Source of the DNA: Methanosarcina sp. UBA293
Lineage (GTDB): Archaea > Halobacteriota > Methanosarcinia > Methanosarcinales > Methanosarcinaceae
Assembly (NCBI GenBank): GCA_002499445.1
Contig: DALS01000061.1
Span: 1 to 34,820, forward strand
Direction of reading: 5' to 3'
Length of the DNA stretch: 34,820 bases
This document shows positions 8,017 to 16,094 of this stretch, in pieces; positions within the stretch are counted from its first letter, which is position 1; the number at the start of each line of letters is the position of its first letter. The notes under the pieces were generated by a model. That model was not told the DNA's origin and did not search any database. It saw nothing but the letters and a program-made list of their open reading frames with translations. The position numbers were made by a program, and so were the translations under genes.

Positions 8017-9621
8017 ATGAAGCATCAGTTGAGATACAGGATTAAGACAGTATCTCCAATAATTTTGCCGCAGATTTCTGGGGATACTAATATGGTATCA
8101 ACGATGGATTACATCCCAGGTTCCGTAATTCTTGGAATTTTTGCAAATAAATATGTCAAAGAGAATAAACTCGGATCAGATGCCCATAAAGACCGAAACT
8201 TCCATAGTTGGTTCTTGAATTCAAATCTTTGTTTTACAAATGCATATCTATCCAAAATGGATGGAGCAGCCGTTGCTGAATATTATCCAGTTCCTTTTTC
8301 CATCAATTATCTGAAAACTGATGAAAATCAAATTTTTGATTTGATGTTTAAGGAAATTGGAAAAGAAAATGATAATGAAATTGACAAGCAAACAAAATAT
8401 CCCGGCAGCTACTGCTACATAGAAAATAATAATATAAGGTTTGCCAATGTCAACAGATCCATCAATTTCCACAATGCCAGAAAGAATAGGTTAAAGGGGC
8501 GCAGTGATGACGGAGCAATATTCAACTATGAATCAATTGATCAGAACCAAGAATTTACGGGAAGAATCATTGGAACTGAAAAGGAACTTGAATCATTTTT
8601 AGGGAAATTTGAATCTGAAATGAAAGTAAGAACTGGAAGATCAAAGAACACTCAATATGGTCAAGTAGTTCTTACATTGCTCTCGAATGAACCTGAAATT
8701 TTTGTTTCTGAAATTCCTTTGTTTAAGCCTGAAGAAGTAAATAACACTTTTACTCTCACATTTCTATCATCTACGATTATATACGATAGAAATGGATTCC
8801 CTTCAACATCCCTGATGGATCTGAAATTGTATCTGGCTGAGAACCTGAAGGTCAACCTGAAAAATATCAAAATAGCAAAGGCTTTTACGAAAAGTGAAAT
8901 TGTTGAGACTTTTGTCTCAAAGTGGCTTTTGAAGAAACCCAGTGAAACTGCCATCAAAGCTGGCTCATGTTTCCTTATAAATGTTGAAGGTTTTGATGAC
9001 AATACGAAAAATTCGCTATTAGAACTTTTAGAAATAGGAATTGGTGAGCGAACAGGAGAAGGCTTTGGGCGTTTTGCCATAAACCTACAGGAACCTAAAG
9101 AATACAGCCAGCCAAAAACAAGGAAACAAAACTTAGTGAAACCCAAAAAGCCTGATGTTGAAATTCCCGATACAATTCGTGATTTAATGAAAAACGCCAT
9201 ACTTAATTCCTATGATACTTTGATCGAGAGCAGGGCGCTTTCTCGATGCAAGGGTTTTTGCGAAAACAAAAATCGTATTCCATCCAATTCCTTGCTTGGA
9301 AAACTGGAATTAATGATAAAAGATTCCAGCAATTCTGAAGAGCTTGTTAAAAAAATGGATGAATTACCGGGTCTTACAAAGGAAAAATTAGAAAGATGCC
9401 GGGATAAAAGTGTTAATTTATTTAATTTTATAAAAAGTAGGGAAGGCGGAATTTTAGAAGATTTGAATCCTGAATCTGATTTGAAAGGAGCAGGCGCTCT
9501 CATCGATATGAATCTTGAAAATGACAATGAATTAAGGTTCAAAATGTATTCTCATTACTGGTTAACATTTCTGGCAAGTATGCGAAAAGAGATTAAAATG
9601 AGAAATGAAGGAGGGGATTGA
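8017..9621 (+). CDS. csx10: Csx10 (Cas5-like III-D subunit) with a helical C-terminal extension
   Basis: This 534-residue protein is the III-D marker Csx10, a Cas5-like RAMP that would hold the 5' tag of the crRNA. Seen: the first strand YRIKTVSPIILPQ; MDYIPGSVILGIFANKY (the Cas5/Cmr3-like insertion helix); MKVRTGRSKNTQYGQVVL; and the signature glycine-rich loop GERTGEGFGRF at 343-353. From about residue 375 to the end lies an extension of about 160 residues, basic at first and then predicted to be mostly helical (DTIRDLMKNAILNSYDTLIE and repeated amphipathic stretches). No separate small subunit gene exists in the locus, so this tail may be the Cas11 equivalent; that is inference. An AAGG site just before the ATG fits translation coupling. 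Confidence 0.85.
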   Translation: MKHQLRYRIKTVSPIILPQISGDTNMVSTMDYIPGSVILGIFANKYVKENKLGSDAHKDRNFHSWFLNSNLCFTNAYLSKMDGAAVAEYYPVPFSINYLKTDENQIFDLMFKEIGKENDNEIDKQTKYPGSYCYIENNNIRFANVNRSINFHNARKNRLKGRSDDGAIFNYESIDQNQEFTGRIIGTEKELESFLGKFESEMKVRTGRSKNTQYGQVVLTLLSNEPEIFVSEIPLFKPEEVNNTFTLTFLSSTIIYDRNGFPSTSLMDLKLYLAENLKVNLKNIKIAKAFTKSEIVETFVSKWLLKKPSETAIKAGSCFLINVEGFDDNTKNSLLELLEIGIGERTGEGFGRFAINLQEPKEYSQPKTRKQNLVKPKKPDVEIPDTIRDLMKNAILNSYDTLIESRALSRCKGFCENKNRIPSNSLLGKLELMIKDSSNSEELVKKMDELPGLTKEKLERCRDKSVNLFNFIKSREGGILEDLNPESDLKGAGALIDMNLENDNELRFKMYSHYWLTFLASMRKEIKMRNEGGD

Positions 9622-9622
9622 A

Positions 9623-11008
9623 ATGGAAGACGCAACGATCACGGGTAAAACAGTCGTAATAGCAAAACTGGAGCTTAAATCCCCTCTTGTGATTGGAAGT
9701 GGACAGGATGAGTTTGCAGATATAGAGGTGATGAAGGATAAAAAAGGAGATCCTTTCATCCCTGCTACATCGCTTACAGGAGTGCTGAGACATTATTTTG
9801 AAGAGAATATCTCGGACAAAAATAATCCTAATTTTGAGTGCTTCTGGGGAACACCCAAAAAAACGAGCAATGATGAAGAGGAAAAAGAAGAATTTCAAAG
9901 TTCATTCATTTGCCGCGATCTTCACACCGATCCTTACACTGATGATGCAAAAATAAGAATCAGAGACGGTGTAAAAATCGATCCCAGGACCCAGACTGCC
10001 TTGGACAAGGCTAAATACGATTTTGAAATCATAGAAAAAGGAGCGAAATTTAATTTATTCTGGGAAGTTACGCTCAGGAAAAATAATTCTAAAGAAACCT
10101 ATGACCGGATACTTGCAAGCCTTATTAAAGCTCTGGCAGACGGAACTATCCCCATAGGGGCTAAGACAAACAGCGGTTTTGGAAAATGTAAGCTTACTAA
10201 CCTCCAGATTTTTGACTTTGATTTCTCAAGAAAAGAAGACGTTTTGGAGTGGTTGAAACAGGATTTCAAAGGCGGAAAATCCAAACTCAATGCCGAACCT
10301 TTCCAGCTCCTAAACGATGTCTTTACCATTGATGCCAAATTTGCGATCAAGAATTCAATCATAATCAGGGCCTATTCTGAAAAAGTGGATATGCCAGATG
10401 CTACAAGCCTATCTTCTGCAGGTAAGTTTGTGCTTCCAGGAACTTCGCTAAAAGGAACAATCCGCCACAGGTCACTGAAAATCCTCAAAACTCTATGTCC
10501 GGCTGATCTCCTTAAAGTAGAAATTCCTGAAAGGAAGATCGATGAGCTTTTTGGAACTGCAGGGAAAGATAAAGAACCGATTAAAGGCCGTGTTCGGGTG
10601 GAAGAAAAGGAAATTAATTACATTGAACCGGTTCTCCAGAATCGAATCAAAATTGACCGTTTCACAGGGGGGACTATAAAAACAGCTCTTTTTGACAGTA
10701 TGCCTCTTTGGCCAAAAAAGGATGATTCCGAATCAGTAGAAGTTTCAATCAAAATATTTGATTATAAGCCATGGGAAGCGGGTCTTATGATGCAGGTTTT
10801 AAAGGATCTCTGGTGTGAAGACCTTGCAGTTGGTGGAGAGAAAAGTATAGGAAGAGGAGTTCTAAATGGACTCTATGCCAGGATAAAATGGAAAGATAAA
10901 GAGCTTGTGATTACACCTTCTGAAAAAGGATTAAACTTTTCAGATGAATCTGCTGCATCAGAATTGAATGATTTTGCAAAGAAGGTTAGAGAGGAGCTGG
11001 TAGCATGA
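9623..11008 (+). CDS. Tandem (double) Cas7 RAMP protein
   Basis: About 461 residues containing two Cas7 domains in series. Domain 1 (about 1-230) opens LELKSPLVIGSGQDEFADIEV and has PFIPATSLTGVLRHYFE and the loop IPIGAKTNSGFGKC. Domain 2 (from about 235) opens FAIKNSIIIRAYSEK and has FVLPGTSLKGTIRHR and the loop AVGGEKSIGRGV. Each has an acidic residue (FADIEV; MPDATSL) just before the RAMP helix, where target-RNA-cleaving Asp residues lie in Csm3-type proteins. I chose ATG 9623 over ATG 9605 because GGAGGGG at 9610-9616 is correctly spaced from it. It corresponds to the Cas7-2x subunit of III-D2/III-Dv loci. The last four bases overlap csx19 (ATGA). Confidence 0.88.
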   Translation: MEDATITGKTVVIAKLELKSPLVIGSGQDEFADIEVMKDKKGDPFIPATSLTGVLRHYFEENISDKNNPNFECFWGTPKKTSNDEEEKEEFQSSFICRDLHTDPYTDDAKIRIRDGVKIDPRTQTALDKAKYDFEIIEKGAKFNLFWEVTLRKNNSKETYDRILASLIKALADGTIPIGAKTNSGFGKCKLTNLQIFDFDFSRKEDVLEWLKQDFKGGKSKLNAEPFQLLNDVFTIDAKFAIKNSIIIRAYSEKVDMPDATSLSSAGKFVLPGTSLKGTIRHRSLKILKTLCPADLLKVEIPERKIDELFGTAGKDKEPIKGRVRVEEKEINYIEPVLQNRIKIDRFTGGTIKTALFDSMPLWPKKDDSESVEVSIKIFDYKPWEAGLMMQVLKDLWCEDLAVGGEKSIGRGVLNGLYARIKWKDKELVITPSEKGLNFSDESAASELNDFAKKVREELVA

Positions 11009-11631
11009 AAATAAAAAATGAGATCGAGCTTCATTCGGTAAAATCTCATGCCGAAAATTCTATGGGAGATAAATTGGAATTATCTGATTTTGCCTCCTTG
11101 AAATCTTATATAAATACCAAATTCCCTCATAAAGGTTTTTGTGTTTCTTACCTTGACAATGAGGTTGTTATCGGCAAATACGATGGAAACGAGCTCAAGT
11201 TTTATCAGAATAAGTTACCAGAACCCCAATTCATAAAAAAACTAAGACTATTTAATGAAACTCAAGAACTGCTTTTGTGGCGAAAAAAATGGAAGGATAC
11301 GTATGGGGAATTCGCTTTTAGATTAAGGGTAGATGAGGATGGAAGTGAAACCGACGTAATTGATGTAAAGCAGGTTCTATGGGGAACAACAGCAAAAAAA
11401 TTGGACGAGGAATTTACGGAAATCTCAGAAATAAGAGGTATGAAAGTTATTCTTCCATTCAGTGACATCGAAGTTGACGACAAAGATAGAAGAGTGTTCA
11501 TTCTCACCCGAAATTACATTTCATATGATACTAATGATTCTTCATACCAACAGGCAGGGTACGTTGATTGCAGATTTGTTAAGTTTACCGATGAGAATGG
11601 GAATATTTTGGGTGGTGAGCTAGATGGATAA
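11005..11631 (+). CDS. csx19: Csx19 (TIGR03984-type) III-D subunit
   Basis: A 208-residue protein found with type III-D effector genes. Family features as I recall them are present in order: RLFNETQELLLWRKKWKDTYG near residue 80, where the ELxLWR block is characteristic; VKQVLWGTTAKKL; EISEIRGMKVILPF; and near the end RNYISYDTNDSSYQQAGYVD followed by RFVKF. In III-Dv complexes Csx19 is a structural component, with no nuclease motif known. The start overlaps the previous gene by four bases, and its own end overlaps the next gene by eight, so translation is coupled. Confidence 0.8.
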   Translation: MKIKNEIELHSVKSHAENSMGDKLELSDFASLKSYINTKFPHKGFCVSYLDNEVVIGKYDGNELKFYQNKLPEPQFIKKLRLFNETQELLLWRKKWKDTYGEFAFRLRVDEDGSETDVIDVKQVLWGTTAKKLDEEFTEISEIRGMKVILPFSDIEVDDKDRRVFILTRNYISYDTNDSSYQQAGYVDCRFVKFTDENGNILGGELDG

Positions 11632-13408
11632 AAATAATTTCAATGCAACTGCTGCAACTGCTCCATACAATTTTGTTCCTCTAAATAGCACCGTAATATC
11701 TGATAATAATCCATTGGTAATTACTGGAATCCATGATAGATACGATCATTTACGAAGGTCGACCGGTTATATAGAATGCAAACTGAAGACCCTGACCCCG
11801 ATGTATATAAGAAGCGGCTTAACGGAAGAAGAAATCAGAGCAAAGAAAGAAGCTAAAGATAACTCTAACTTCTTTTCACCGGCAGGTCAGATTCGCATAC
11901 CGGGAAGTAGTCTCCGGGGAATGATAAGAACCCTGGTAGAAATCGCAAGCTGGAGCAAATTTGGATTCTTTGAAGACAGAAATCTTTATTTCAGAGGTTT
12001 TGCGGATAAATGCAAGAATTTGAGTGAAGACTATAACAGTCAGATGAAGCCTTATGACAGGACATCCAAAGGTTCTATTTATAAAATGTCGGCAGGTTAT
12101 ATGTTGAAAGAGGGTTTCAAGTACTTTATATGTCCTGCTGAAAAAACAGATTCTAAAAACAAACAATTTTACGGTATCACAAAAGCAGAGTCTTTTAATG
12201 AAATAAAAAATATTGGGGAAAAACGATCTGATTTTACATATTATAAGCTAGAGGATGGTAGATCTATAGTTGTTTCGGGCCCAATGTCAAACAAGAAGCA
12301 TGATTGGATCATAAATAAAATAGATAAAAATATCCAAAACAGAATTGAAATTCCCGAAACTGATATTCAAAATTATGACCGGGACGAAAGCAGAGATGAC
12401 AAAGTACCGGATCTTTTGAAGCAATGCTATAATGATGAAGAAGTTCCTTGTTTTTATGTTGAATGGATAGATGGTGAAGGCAATAACAGAGTTTCATTTG
12501 GAAATACTGCGCTTTTCAGGATATCCTACCAAAAATCTATTGGGGACCATATCCCAATAAATGGTAAGAAAAACAAAGAAAAAATCGATTTCTCAAATGC
12601 TATTTTCGGAAACACTTTTGAAGGGGAGAAAGACCCGTATGTAAATCCAATTGCCGGAAGAGTTTTTTTTGAAGATGCAAAACTCGTAAATCCCAATGAA
12701 AAATGTCTGATGGATGAGGAAAGTCCTGGTATACTGCTTGGACCAAAACCAACGTCATTTCAACTTTACCTTGAACAGGATTCGAATATAGTAAATGAAC
12801 TCAAGCACTATAATTCTGGAACAAGGATTAGAGGAAATAAGTTCTACTGGCACAAATCAGGTGAAAAGTGGGAGCATAAATACCAGAATTCGGATAACTT
12901 GAATGAAAAAATAAAAACCAGAATTCAACCTGTAAAGCCCGACACAGAGTTTAAATTCCGTATAAGGTATGAAAACCTTTCAGATAGCGAACTTGGTGCA
13001 TTACTTTTTGCACTGAAACTACCAGAGGAATGCGCACATAAAATAGGGATGGGGAAACCTTATGGATTGGGAAGTGTAAAAATCACTCCAGAACTTTACA
13101 TTTCTAAAAGATATAAAAGATATTTGACTCTTTTTAATAACGATGGTTGGGAACTGGCCGAAACTGAGCAAGGTGATGGGGCAATAGACGAAATAATTTC
13201 TGATTTTGAAAATCATATTTTACAAAAAATGATTGCTTCGGATAAAGGGGAAGCTTCGTCCTTATGGGAAACTCATCGTTTGAGACAACTTAAAACATTA
13301 CTAGATGTCGAAAAAGGCAAAGAACTTGAGAGTAAAGAAAAAACAGAGTACATGGATATTAAACAATTTAAAAATAGAGGTGTTTTGCCACTTCCAGAAG
13401 ATGTATAA
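11624..13408 (+). CDS. Large Cas7-like RAMP protein (TIGR03986-type)
   Basis: This 594-residue RAMP has the family's characteristic beginning (TAPYNFVPLNSTVI), then YIECKLKTLTPMYIRSG, FFSPAGQIRIPGSSLRGMIRTLVE (the RAMP helix) and, near residue 475, the loop HKIGMGKPYGLGSVKI. The roughly 250 residues between these hold a long polar segment, matching the Cas7 with insertion of III-D/III-Dv complexes. No clear Asp precedes the IPGSSLRG segment, so this subunit is probably not a target-cleaving site. It is the last gene of the tightly coupled operon; a hairpin and a MITE follow before cas6. Confidence 0.82.
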   Translation: MDKNNFNATAATAPYNFVPLNSTVISDNNPLVITGIHDRYDHLRRSTGYIECKLKTLTPMYIRSGLTEEEIRAKKEAKDNSNFFSPAGQIRIPGSSLRGMIRTLVEIASWSKFGFFEDRNLYFRGFADKCKNLSEDYNSQMKPYDRTSKGSIYKMSAGYMLKEGFKYFICPAEKTDSKNKQFYGITKAESFNEIKNIGEKRSDFTYYKLEDGRSIVVSGPMSNKKHDWIINKIDKNIQNRIEIPETDIQNYDRDESRDDKVPDLLKQCYNDEEVPCFYVEWIDGEGNNRVSFGNTALFRISYQKSIGDHIPINGKKNKEKIDFSNAIFGNTFEGEKDPYVNPIAGRVFFEDAKLVNPNEKCLMDEESPGILLGPKPTSFQLYLEQDSNIVNELKHYNSGTRIRGNKFYWHKSGEKWEHKYQNSDNLNEKIKTRIQPVKPDTEFKFRIRYENLSDSELGALLFALKLPEECAHKIGMGKPYGLGSVKITPELYISKRYKRYLTLFNNDGWELAETEQGDGAIDEIISDFENHILQKMIASDKGEASSLWETHRLRQLKTLLDVEKGKELESKEKTEYMDIKQFKNRGVLPLPEDV

Positions 13409-13424
13409 AACACCGATATTTGTG

Positions 13425-13474
13425 TTGATTTAAGTCCTCTGGTTTTGTAATTATACCATGGTCACTTAAATCAA
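13425..13474. repeat. Perfect 11-bp inverted repeat after the cas operon
   Basis: TTGATTTAAGT at 13425-13435 and ACTTAAATCAA at 13464-13474 are exact complements with a 28-nt loop. It lies 17 bp after the stop of the large Cas7 gene. It could act as a transcription stop or mRNA end, though no T-run follows. Its right arm runs into the target-site duplication of the adjacent MITE, so it may also be a remnant of another small element. Confidence 0.6.
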
Positions 13475-13476
13475 AG

Positions 13477-13593
13477 TAGGACTTACGCTGTTGAACAAAA
13501 AACAAGTAGCATGAAGTGCCAAACTGTCTAAAGCACAATATTCCTAGCAAGCCCTCATGTGCTTGGTTTTTCTTCTCAAGTGCGTAATTCCTA
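13477..13593. mobile_element. 117-bp MITE with 12-bp inverted repeats and TCAAAG target duplication
   Basis: The ends are TAGGACTTACGC (13477-13488) and GCGTAATTCCTA (13582-13593), complementary at 11 of 12 positions. TCAAAG is directly repeated immediately outside both ends (13471-13476 and 13594-13599), the expected target-site duplication. The interior has no reading frame for a transposase. The element separates the III-D operon from cas6. Confidence 0.8.
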
Positions 13594-13643
13594 TCAAAGT
13601 TAACATTTTTGCGAACATAAAATAGAATTCCTTTTACACATCC

Positions 13644-14303
13644 ATGAAACTCAAAATCCTTGAAATGACATTTGAATCCACTCAAGAATTTACAGAAGAT
13701 GTTTCCTGTATTAGAGGATTCTTTGCAACAAAGTTTAATGATTTAATCCTGCTCCACAATCACAATACTGACAAGTTTGTCTACGAATATCCTTTGGTTC
13801 AGTACAAATCAATCGATGGTAAACCTCTTTTAATAGGCATTAATGAAGGAACTGAGATATTAAAGGAAATATTCGACAAATTTGACAAAATTACGTTGAA
13901 CCATAAAGATTACGAAATTATCGAAAGGACAATGAAAATTAAAAATCAAGAGTTTGGCTTAACAAAAGAATTCTACTTTTATGAATTTGTAACTCCCTGG
14001 CTTGCCCTTAGTCAGAAAAATAATGAAAAGTACCTGCTAACTCAAAATAATGACGAAAAAGCAATACTTTTGAGGAAAATACTGACCGGAAACCTGCTTT
14101 CCATGTCAAAAACTTTTGGATATACAGTTCCCAATGAAATAAAATGCGATATAGATTTGGTTCCCACAAAATCACGGTATAAAGATAATAATCTTACTTC
14201 ATTTTGTGGAGGCTTCATTGTCAATTTTTATATACCAGATTATCTGGGAATAGGAAAATCTGTCTCAAAAGGATACGGTACAGTTAGAAAGATTCCTTAT
14301 TAA
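13644..14303 (+). CDS. cas6: Cas6 pre-crRNA endoribonuclease (Cas6b-like)
   Basis: A 219-residue Cas6 that would cut the array transcript within each repeat. Features seen: N-terminal strand MKLKILEMTFES, YEYPLVQYKSIDGKPLLIGI near residue 50, EFVTPWLALSQKNNEKYL near 115, and the C-terminal glycine-rich loop YLGIGKSVSKGYGTV that holds RNA in the family. The arrangement fits Cas6b from methanogens. A candidate general base could be one of the few His residues (HNHNT at about 38-42, NHKDY at about 86), which I cannot settle. It is separated from the upstream operon by a hairpin and a MITE and followed 33 nt later by csx3. A 5' relic of a second copy is at 4707-4772. Confidence 0.88.
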   Translation: MKLKILEMTFESTQEFTEDVSCIRGFFATKFNDLILLHNHNTDKFVYEYPLVQYKSIDGKPLLIGINEGTEILKEIFDKFDKITLNHKDYEIIERTMKIKNQEFGLTKEFYFYEFVTPWLALSQKNNEKYLLTQNNDEKAILLRKILTGNLLSMSKTFGYTVPNEIKCDIDLVPTKSRYKDNNLTSFCGGFIVNFYIPDYLGIGKSVSKGYGTVRKIPY

Positions 14304-14336
14304 ATTCCCTCTGGGAGAAATAAGGAGGAAATAGAA

Positions 14337-14627
14337 ATGGGTAACGTAAAATTTACTGTAAATGAAGAAAAGGAATTTACTCTCATTTCTTTCGAAATGA
14401 GTGACATACTCGTTCCCGAAGACCTAGCTACAATCACACCCCCAGAAGTCAATGGAGCAAAAGGTGTAGTCCTTAGCGGAAGAGGTCCCATATGGCTCTA
14501 CTGTTTCCTGACTCACTTTTACCATCCAACGAAATTCATAGCAACATATGATCCTCGGCTGGAAGGGGCTGTAATCATAGAGTCACATGCTTTAACTTAC
14601 CAAATTGGCTCAGTTTTTAAATACTGA
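14337..14627 (+). CDS. csx3: Csx3 / Crn3-like cyclic tetra-adenylate ring nuclease
   Basis: At 96 residues it has the full length of stand-alone Csx3. The family core is unmistakable: NGAKGVVLSGRGPIWLY (39-55), FLTHFYHPTKFIATYDPRLEGAV (57-79) and the ending ESHALTYQIGSV. Csx3 (Crn3) degrades cyclic tetra-adenylate and so switches off type III signalling; His60, His63, Asp72 and Arg49 are among the polar residues in the conserved blocks. GGAGG precedes the ATG. It sits between cas6 and the amber-interrupted membrane CARF gene (20 nt gap), pairing an off-switch with a candidate receptor. This neighbourhood suggests the locus signals with cyclic tetra-adenylate. Confidence 0.92.
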   Translation: MGNVKFTVNEEKEFTLISFEMSDILVPEDLATITPPEVNGAKGVVLSGRGPIWLYCFLTHFYHPTKFIATYDPRLEGAVIIESHALTYQIGSVFKY

Positions 14628-14646
14628 CTTCTAATAAGGTATTAGA

Positions 14647-15438
14647 ATGAGAGGAATTAACAATCGATATAAGAGGATATCTAGAATGTATCCGATTTAC
14701 AATACTATCTGTAATTTTTTTATAGGTAGTGTATTTGGAGGCTTACTCTGTAGTTTCTTAACATCAGATATTAATTTTAATATTCTCTTTAAATGGGGAT
14801 TAATGATTCTCTTAATTGTTATTTTGACCCATATCATAGGTAACCTTCATTTTAGTTTCTAGGAGAAAAATAAAATTGAAGTACCTAACGCTCCAAAGAC
14901 CAGCAAAAAATACAGAGGTCTCCTAGTTTCTATAAGTACGGCAGATAAAAAAGATAAAGAAGCTCTGATAATGGAAATAGATTCTTTATATGAAAGAGTA
15001 AAAAAAGATATGGCACCTGAAAAATTACTACATAATTTCTTTAAGGATACAATTGGAATAGGTCAGACATTCAGTGCTATTTACTACCATCGTGAAAATC
15101 TAGAGATATGCTGGCTTTTATATACGGATAAATCAAGTGAAGCTAAAGAAATTGTTAAATATTTTATTGCAAAATTCGTCCCAACTGTAACTTCTGTAGA
15201 AATTCTTATAGAAGATGCCTCTGATTTTAAAGGAATTCAGGACACAGTTAGTCGAATATATCCAAAAGAATTTGAAAAATATGATCTGAAAGAGAAGGAT
15301 ATTATTTCAGATATTACGGGTGGAACAAAGATAATGAGCGGAGCAATTATAATTGAATGTAATACTAAGGGAAACAGAGTTATGCAGTACACAAAACAAG
15401 GTGAAGATCCTGAGTTGATTGAAATTAAACGCTCCTGA
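14647..15438 (+). CDS. Two-helix transmembrane CARF protein with one in-frame UAG (candidate pyrrolysine protein)
   Basis: Codons 1-71 encode two hydrophobic helices (about 17-38 and 46-64), then TAG at 14860-14862 (codon 72), then 191 further codons in the same frame without another stop until TGA at 15436. The part after TAG is a CARF domain: YRGLLVSIS from 89, DTIGIGQTF at 134-142 and DITGGTKIM at 222-230. With UAG counted as a residue the protein is 263 long, against 268 for the paralogue at 4800-5606, and the first CARF strand begins at residue 89 in both. No ATG, GTG or TTG exists in frame between TAG and the ATG at 14971, which is too late to include the first strand. Alternatives: a recent nonsense mutation, or re-initiation, since AGGAG overlaps the UAG but only a rare ATT codon (14875) is suitably placed. 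Confidence 0.75.
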
Positions 15439-15525
15439 AAACGATAAAAAAGGCCCGTAACTTACTCCAAAAAAATCCAAACCTAAAATAACCCCCACAG
15501 TCATTACTCAACAGGGTGAAAAATT

Positions 15526-16008
15526 ATGACCACCGAAACTCAACCTCCTGAATGCTGCCCCCGCTTTGACCCCGCCCCCTGGGATGGAAAACTCTTTGAA
15601 TGGAACAATAAAAGGTTCATCAAAGATTTCGTTACCACTCAGAATTACATGCCTCTGAATTTTGGAGAGGTAATAACAAGGATAAACGAAAAAGTCGCCA
15701 GGGCAGGTGCAGAAATGCCGGACTGGCTCTGCTTGTCGGACCATACCTCAGAAAGCAACATGGATCTTTACCTGGCTGTTGATAAAGAAGTGGACGGCGC
15801 CGAAAACGTCACACTCAGTGGGAAATTTCTGAGCAAAGTCTACGAGGGAAGTTTCGAAAATACAGGAGAATGGTGCCAGGACTTTGAAGCCTACGCAAAA
15901 AGCCAGGGCCTGGAAGTCAAGAAATGGTATATGTGGTATACTACCTGTCCAGCCTGTGCCGAAAAGTACGGAAAAAACTATGTTGTGATCATTTCCGAAG
16001 TGGAATAA
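15526..16008 (+). CDS. Conserved hypothetical protein (sometimes labelled hydrolase)
   Basis: A 160-residue protein with strong family-like features: CCPRFDPAPWDGKLFEWNNKRF at the N-terminus, MPLNFGEVITRI, DWLCLSDHTSESNMDLYLAVDKE, NVTLSGKFLSKVYEG, and a C-terminal WYMWYTTCPACAEKYGKNYV containing a CxxC pair. I recall close relatives in bacteria and archaea with no assigned function. The pattern resembles small-molecule-binding GyrI-like folds, but that is a guess. There is no membrane segment. The start ATG has a weak GGTG site. Its position just past the CRISPR locus seems coincidental. Confidence 0.8.
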   Translation: MTTETQPPECCPRFDPAPWDGKLFEWNNKRFIKDFVTTQNYMPLNFGEVITRINEKVARAGAEMPDWLCLSDHTSESNMDLYLAVDKEVDGAENVTLSGKFLSKVYEGSFENTGEWCQDFEAYAKSQGLEVKKWYMWYTTCPACAEKYGKNYVVIISEVE

Positions 16009-16094
16009 AAATAGAGTAAGAACACCGGCGGCCTGCGCAGCCCCGCAATTTTAAACCTCTTGATTCCATAAAGCTCCACAATCTTCTTTTTCAG

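Noticed and set aside
14971..15438. Soluble CARF protein starting at ATG 14971
   Set aside because: It would lack the first CARF strand (GLLVSIS), which lies in the same frame upstream, and it has no ribosome-binding site. The reading through UAG explains all the conserved sequence.
4800..15438. cas1/cas2 adaptation genes or a HEPN (Csm6/Csx1) nuclease within the locus
   Set aside because: None of the frames matches these families; their absence is reported instead.
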